From Marsupella aquatica (taxonomy: Eukaryota > Marchantiophyta): DNA of 64,000 nucleotides. Numbering within the stretch: the first letter of the stretch is position 1; each line of letters begins with the position of its first letter. Location: the NCBI GenBank assembly GCA_973895155.1, contig OZ316896.1:11780001-11844000 (forward strand). The letters are read 5' to 3'. The translations under genes were made by a program, and so were the position numbers. Of this stretch, positions 59,643 to 64,000 are shown piece after piece. The notes beneath the pieces were generated by a model, which ran no database searches, had not been told where the DNA came from, and worked only from the letters and a program-made list of their open reading frames with translations.

Positions 59643-60928
59643 GCTTGGACAAGCAGTCGTCGAGCCTTCCTGGATTCTTGACGCGGACAGAATTTCCCGA
59701 ATTGTGTCGCGTGATCTTGATCACTATAAGCCACTCATCGACAGCGCGAACATGGCAAAGTTTGAGGTGATCCGAAATAAGACAAGAAATGGGTCTTGGT
59801 TTACACATAAAATGCCACAGGATGCTCTCATCTACATTGTGTGTGGACAAAATCAAGTCTTACTCAAATCAATTTAAGTCTGATATGGCTTTAGCCAAAG
59901 CTCAATGGGCTTCTTGGTCAGAAGAGGAGACCACAAAGAGGCATGAGGCAATGATGAAGGAGGCGACCAAAGATTGGTCGATCAAAGTGACGAAGATCAC
60001 CCCTTTACTTCATCCAGATTTTGGAGATTATTTGGGAACTTGTGCTGAGATGTATCCCGTAACTGAGAAGAACAAACGGGAGAAGAAGCCAGACACAGTT
60101 GTATGCACAATGGATCGAGCCAGGTTGTTTACTGTTGTTTCATACCTGGATCCAAAATTGAGGTGCACCCTTCTAGTAGCCCACTGCACTCCCGAGATTC
60201 GGAAACAGTTTTTCCATCCTGCAAGTGTCAACGACAAGCCTGTGAAGCAGTGGTGCCATACATGGCATACTTGGAATTCTGTGGAGGGAATTGCAACTGG
60301 AATGCTTCACACTTCTTTCAAACAGATTTCTGACCGAATGCCGGCTGACCGTCTCACAAAGTCTGGGTGTGAGTCAATGGAGGCCATGCTTAAGATCATT
60401 CTCGATGAATTTAGAAACTTTGGGGATCTTGTCAAGGCAAAATTCTTCAACAACTTATGGCCTTCCAAATATGCGGACAAGGAAGATTACACAGAGCGGA
60501 ACCGGAAGAGAGCCAAACGATATCTATACCGGTTTTACATGTGGATGGAGCTTAGATCTCCTGACACTCTGTGGGCATACCCGGCTGCATTTCAGAAATG
60601 GGTGTCTATTGAAGAGGGAGACGCTCTTGCCGACCTTTATTCGATGTACCTCGACACTGTCCGTGGTACCTCGACACAGACAAATGGGATTTACCGTTCG
60701 ACGAAGCTGAGAAGGATGCCTTCATGAAGTTGCAGAAGTCCCAGATCCCTGCCAACTATGTGTCTGCAATGAAGCAAGGTCTCCAGTCTGATGTTGACGA
60801 ATCTGCATCTGAGTTACAGAAGAATTGTGAGTCTCTTGTCATGCACGTTGACCGAAGCCGTAAGCCAAGAGCAAAGGTGAAGAATGAGTCGGCTGCACCA
60901 AGTGACTCCACAAGGTCCTTCAAGAAAA

Positions 60929-61062
60929 GTGAGTAGTCTAAGCGCTTTTTGGTTACTTGTTGGCGCTGCTTATGGAGGAGTTTCATTTGGAAATTCCTTT
61001 GATTAATAGCGCCTGGTGCTAGTCTGAAAGGTTGGACTCATTCAAGTTTCTGTGCCTAACAG
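60929..61062 (+). other. Intron 2 of the ParB-methyltransferase gene
   Basis: GTGAGT at 60929 and TGCCTAACAG ending at 61062 join SFKK to GRKSDTEVPAAKG in frame. One palindrome at 61007-61021 (TAGCGCCTGGTGCTA). Confidence 0.72.
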
Positions 61063-61783
61063 GAGGTCGAAAGTCCGACACGGAGGTCCCGGCTGCCAAA
61101 GGGAAGAATGATGCAACTCCTCAGGCATCGGAGGCAAACACTGGAGCTCAAGAAACCCCGGATCAAGGGACCCCGGATGGTGCTGGCAAATCCATTGTCC
61201 CTCTTGACGCAACTAGCACAAAGAAAAAGAAAAAGAGAGGCGCCGGTGAGGACAGAGCAACATCATCTACTCGAGACGTTATTTCCTGTGGACTCTAGAG
61301 AGATGTCGGGAATTTTAAGCGAAGGTGTTCTAGACACTGTTTTGTGGAGTCCAATTTAAACAAATTTTACGATTCGGTATTTAACAAGGGGATAAGCCCA
61401 TGTGGGTTACTAAAGTTGAGGCCTGGGGAAAGGAATTGGTAAAGTCAGGAGACAGAGAGAAGGGAGTAATGCGTGGCGGAAAAGAGAGGGGCTTTGGTGT
61501 GGATGCTGGTTTCATCTACATTCCCACTGGATTAAAACCAACACTTCTTGATCAGAAGGTTCCCAAGTGGAACCTTCAGGATTACACTATTCCCAGCTCT
61601 TTCTTCCGAGCCATGGAGCCGTTCCTTGCAGACGATGGCCTACTTGCAATTTTACATAGAGGAGACTATGATCAGGTATCTGAAGTGATTGCGGCTTGCC
61701 AGGATTCTAAGTGTTTCCAGTGTATTTCAACCCACCATGTGGTCATGACTACACCAATGTATAGGCCCCGATCTGATACTCAG

Positions 61784-61943
61784 GTAACAATTCCTCTTGC
61801 ACATACTAGCGCCCGACGCTACTATCAACATTCGTAATATCTACAATTCACTTATCTTTCGTAAGGATGAATGGTTGACTAGCGCCAAGCGCTAATATAT
61901 GTCTATTTTCTTATACTGCCTTCATTGGGAAACTGTGTTGCAG
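61784..61943 (+). other. Intron 3 of the ParB-methyltransferase gene
   Basis: GTAACA at 61784 and TGTTGCAG ending at 61943 join RPRSDTQ to IFTLTLNIFCRISTKG in frame. Two palindromes, at 61807 and 61880. Confidence 0.72.
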
Positions 61944-62513
61944 ATATTCACACTTACTCTTAATATATTTTGCCGCATTTCGACAAAGGGAAGGGTCCCG
62001 AAAGACCCCAAGTTCCGGCCACTATCGAATGATGAAGACCCTTCCGTCACTAACATTATTGGGTTTTCGTTGCCGCGAGATGACCCGACTCCTGAGCTCC
62101 AATTTGCAGGAAATTCATGATTGCCTGTGGGTTTCATGCAAACTATTTTGGAATTGGTGACTCTTCCTGGAGATATCGTTATGGACTGGACAGTAGGTTC
62201 CGGTAGTACGTTTGTGGCTGGAGATTATTCTGGTCGCTTTGTTGTTGGGCTGGAAAATCGGCCAGAGTTTGTTGATACTTCCGGTAAGGTCTTCCTCGAT
62301 CTTTTACAGAACAAAGAAGTGGTTGCACCAACTCCTCCTAAGAAGATTCCTGGAAGTAAGAAGCAGGACAGGCTCCGTGCTATTCTAAATTTTGATTCGG
62401 AAGACGAGGATGAGGGTGGAAATGCTTCTCAGCAATCTAAAGATGATGAGGTGTTGAAGAATGTGGTGGACCTTGGATCTGGAGATGAGGACAGTGAAGA
62501 GTCAAAAGAGTAA

Positions 62514-62961
62514 TTTTCTTTAGCTTTCTTTCTCTCATTGTATACTTTTTTCCAAAAAACTCCTCTACTCCCTTTTGTCTAGAAAATTCGCCCGATTTCC
62601 CGACTTCGACTAAAGAACTCCAGTTCAAATTCTCAGGTCAGAGTGGAATCTTTGGAGGCGTTTTCAACTTTGAAGGAACGTCTCTAGGAACGTTGTACAC
62701 ACCCCGGAGAAGCCATTTGTTCTCCCCTCTTATGCTGAAAAGGCGGCACGACGGGCAGATTCAGTCAGGATGCTTACTTGGGAGAGTAAGGGTCTTAGAC
62801 TCAGGAGAGGCTCAGATAGAAAGTTTGTGCAGAATCACTTCGTAGATGATATTGCAAAATCCAAGTATGTGGACGACGAAGCAGAGTCCACTGATAGATC
62901 AGAAAGTAGCAGTTCTGAATCGGGCTCAGAGTCGAGTGGTGGTTGTGGATCTGGTCTTTAG
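62514..62961 (+). pseudogene. Probable last exon region after the methyltransferase domain
   Basis: The methyltransferase frame ends in an acidic tail and TAA at 62511-62513, where GTAATTTTC could instead be a donor. An acceptor-like TTCTCAG at 62631-62637 precedes SGIFGGVFNFEGTSLGTLYT. A one-base shift near 62701-62705 leads into EKPFVLPSYAEKAARRADSV, then VRMLTWESKGLRLRRG and an acidic Ser-rich end stopping with TAG at 62959-62961. This could be the C-terminus of the methyltransferase protein or a separate small ORF. Confidence 0.45.
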
Positions 62962-63253
62962 TTTTCCTTGTTTTATTTACCCGTTTATGGAGAACGACGA
63001 CACTCAATAAGAACGCTGTGACGTGTCGGATTGGAGTAGCGCCCGACGCTATTACTGTAGCCGGTAGTTCAAAGAGGTTTTTATTTGGTTGTTTTCCTTA
63101 TAGCGCCCGACGCTAGTATAAATGTACTCAATGGCCGCTTCACGTCCAATATATGTGACAATATTTTCATACCCTTTGGTGTGTTTTTTGGGTGCACATT
63201 TGCTGGTATGATTTTTGCTGTTTGTTGTTTGTTGTTTACTGTTTGCTATTTGT

Positions 63254-63279
63254 TGTTTGCTGTCACGGAGAGATCCCCC
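63254..63279 (-). repeat. Right terminal inverted repeat of the 11-kb element
   Basis: Its complement reads GGGGGATCTCTCCGTGACAG and continues GCAAAC. It pairs with 52253-52278 mainly over GGG and CCGTGNNAGCAAA. TTTGYTGTTT repeats extend inward from it. Confidence 0.78.
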
Positions 63280-63585
63280 GGCTCCCATGATCCCACGAAT
63301 TCTAACAAGTCAGAATCCGGCACCTTCGGCTTTAGCCAATGTAATTTTACGAAGGCTTCCAAGCCGGATCCGGCCATGAAGCCCTGGTACTTCTGACTCT
63401 GCATAGCCATAAAGCATGCATCCTCCTCTTGTGCAAAGTGTAATTGCACTTCCTCAGGGAAGGTCGCCGCCCAGCCCTTCCAAGTATCATCCCTTGTTGG
63501 AAAGGCATTGATGGGGTCGACCTCCTCTTCTTTGGCTTCTCCCTGTCTCCTGCTTCCTTGCTCGGCTGGCTTCCTTGGTGCCGCT
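63280..63585 (-). pseudogene. Second TG...CA copy, right part
   Basis: The sequence resumes the coiled-coil protein gene directly after the 11-kb element (VQLHFAQEEDACF-type block, KYQGFMAGSGLEAFVKLHW). It matches 31995-32300 of the first copy. Homology stops at about 63585 (GGTGCCGCT), so the N-terminal coding part and the right terminus are deleted or replaced. Confidence 0.8.
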
Positions 63586-63697
63586 GTCCTGGGAATAGTG
63601 AGTTGTCAAGAACACGTCGGGTGTCTGGCTGCATGTGCTAATTATGCTACTTATCACTTGTAAGAGACCTCATGCTTAGAACCAATTCCCTTGAGAG
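63586..63697. other. Short unique stretch, nothing recognised
   Basis: 112 bp between the truncated TG...CA copy and the CACTA end. No open frame or repeat is recognised. Confidence 0.5.
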
Positions 63698-64000
63698 CAC
63701 TAGTAGAAACCGGGGCAATTTAGACCATACCTTATAGGACTAAGCCCACTAAGTCCTTATTCCATACTTTAAACGACTCGCATCCATTGCCAAGGTTTTG
63801 GTAAAGACTATAAAAGACTTTGAATGTGCACCCGGTTTAGTTAAAGACTATGAAAAGTATACTTGCTATTTTGTGAAGGGTGAACACTCTATACATCATA
63901 GATTTTATTCTTGGAATCCACAATAAAGGTCCACACAAAGACTAGGACACTTGATAGTCTTACAAGGGTTCATCATAAGAGTGTACTTCAAAAGGACCGG
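63698..64000. mobile_element. CACTA element, left end only
   Basis: CACTAGTAGAAACCGGGGCA at 63698 matches the CACTA terminus at 18178 (one difference in the first 18 bases). AGGACTAAG / AAAGACTAT subterminal repeats follow up to the window edge. The other end is outside the window. Confidence 0.8.

Larger units (their letters stand above)
58803..62961 (+). pseudogene. ParB-like domain fused to N4/N6-type DNA methyltransferase, multi-exon, decayed
   Basis: Exon 1 (58803-59515) starts MGEADGGHSESSQSSFAGSV, crosses a TGA at 59052-59054 and holds a ParB-like fold ending in MFCVFDGNHRLYSWS, with the DGNHR signature. Introns with GT-AG borders lie at 59516-59642, 60929-61062 and 61784-61943; each contains one or two palindromes. 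The middle exon (59643-60928) is alpha-helical and Trp-rich. The methyltransferase half (61400-62510) has a region ending FFRAMEPFLADDGLLAILHRGD, then LPGDIVMDWTVGSGSTFVAGDYSGR, starting the motif I AdoMet site, then VVGLENRPEFVD. Catalytic region before motif I fits the beta class. A likely last exon ends at 62961. Breaks: a GTGTGTG slip (59836-59843), a 20-bp tandem duplication (about 60654-60693), breaks at 61270-61400 and TGA 62118-62120. Confidence 0.8.
52611..63115. repeat. Seventeen dispersed 15-bp palindromes, consensus TAGCGCCNGGCGCTA
   Basis: Starts: 52611, 54303, 54406, 54463, 56693, 56758, 57980, 58057, 58159, 58265, 58401, 59604, 61007, 61807, 61880, 63037 and 63101. Examples are TAGCGCCTGGCGCTA (56693), TAGCGCCCGGCGCTA (59604) and TAGCGCCGAGCGCTA (58265). 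Variation falls in the inner five bases, and the outer TAGCG...GCTA is nearly invariant. All lie in introns, spacers or subterminal DNA and none in the coding parts of the two large genes. Flanking bases often extend the palindrome (CTAG or ATAG). Two more are in the MITE at 4846-5140. Confidence 0.9.
52253..63279. mobile_element. 11,027-bp MULE-like transposon carrying transposase and a ParB-DNA methyltransferase gene
   Basis: The ends are imperfect inverted repeats: left GGGTATAACCACCGTGCTAG, complement of right GGGGGATCTCTCCGTGACAG, with GCAAA following in both. Both share the CCGTG core with the MITE at 4846-5140. Nine-bp target duplications fit Mutator-like elements. Left subterminal DNA (52285-52440) has repeated CTCGTACGAG / CTTGTATGAG motifs; right subterminal DNA (63214-63262) has TTTGYTGTTT repeats. 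A transposase gene reads toward the left end. A small ORF and a ParB-methyltransferase gene read toward the right end. Seventeen 15-bp palindromes are spread through the noncoding parts. Confidence 0.88.
52244..63288. repeat. 9-bp target-site duplications GGCTCCCAT around the 11-kb element
   Basis: GGCTCCCAT is present at 52244-52252 and 63280-63288. In the first TG...CA copy the empty site reads GGGTTCCCATGACCCCACGA at about 31993-32012, matching the joined flanks here. The tenth shared base (G) makes the exact border ambiguous by one position. Confidence 0.9.

Noticed and set aside
58803-62961. Bacterial contamination as the source of the ParB-methyltransferase gene
   Set aside because: The gene has GT-AG introns and lies inside a transposon whose target duplications match the surrounding plant element.
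1-64000. tRNA and rRNA genes
   Set aside because: I saw no cloverleaf-like or rRNA-like segment on either strand; a covariance-model scan would be needed to exclude a tRNA firmly.

Overview
This is plant nuclear DNA made almost entirely of nested, decayed transposable elements, with one clearly recognisable host gene. That gene is a SPIRAL1-like microtubule regulator (42177-42826, two exons, no visible lesions). A second gene of unknown identity lies at 9257-10378. The element mix (Ty3/gypsy, Ty1/copia, an L1-type LINE, CACTA, MULE-like and several MITE-like insertions) indicates a large, repeat-rich land-plant genome. The species cannot be read from the sequence; a non-flowering plant is possible but unproven.

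Layout. 1-6412: a Ty3/gypsy element on the minus strand (gypsy-A), running off the left edge. It is interrupted by a 1.45-kb insertion with short inverted ends (about 1680-3129) and a 295-bp MITE (4846-5140). 6413-9256: no gene seen. 9257-11123: the unknown gene and a GC-rich tandem repeat upstream of it. 11124-13648: a 2.5-kb AT-rich block. 13649-22923: gypsy-B on the plus strand, with two LTRs, holding a palindrome array (14478-15411), an antisense degraded ORF region and a 2.78-kb CACTA element (18178-20954). 22924-26930: mostly noncoding, plus an unrecognised decayed ORF (24851-26534). 26930-36205: gypsy-C on the minus strand, split by a 4.6-kb element that starts TG, ends CA, has 5-bp target duplications and lacks LTRs (28447-33082), and by a 1.5-kb insertion with ~85-bp tandem repeats. 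36206-40528: a copia element fused directly to gypsy-C. 41780-44450: the SPIRAL1-like gene. 44455-48420: a 5'-truncated LINE carrying a 354-bp MITE. From 48453: a second copy of the TG...CA element, carrying a hAT-like MITE (50423-50719) and a large MULE-like element (52253-63279). 63698 to the end: the start of another CACTA element.

The most interesting object is the 11,027-bp element at 52253-63279. It has exact 9-bp target duplications (GGCTCCCAT) and degenerate inverted ends. Reading leftwards is a MULE-type transposase with an intron and a C-terminal SWIM finger. Reading rightwards is a multi-exon gene with a ParB-like domain (DGNHR motif) followed by a beta-class N4/N6-type DNA methyltransferase domain. 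A small acidic serine-rich ORF lies between them. ParB-methyltransferase fusions are familiar from bacteria and phages, so this combination inside a plant transposon is unusual. Seventeen copies of a 15-bp palindrome (consensus TAGCGCCNGGCGCTA) are scattered through the element, and all fall in introns, intergenic spacers or subterminal DNA. The 295-bp MITE at 4846-5140 shares its ends, its subterminal motifs and two of the palindromes, so it looks like a non-autonomous relative. Both large genes carry in-frame stops that one C-to-T change each would explain, plus frameshifts, so this copy is probably dead.
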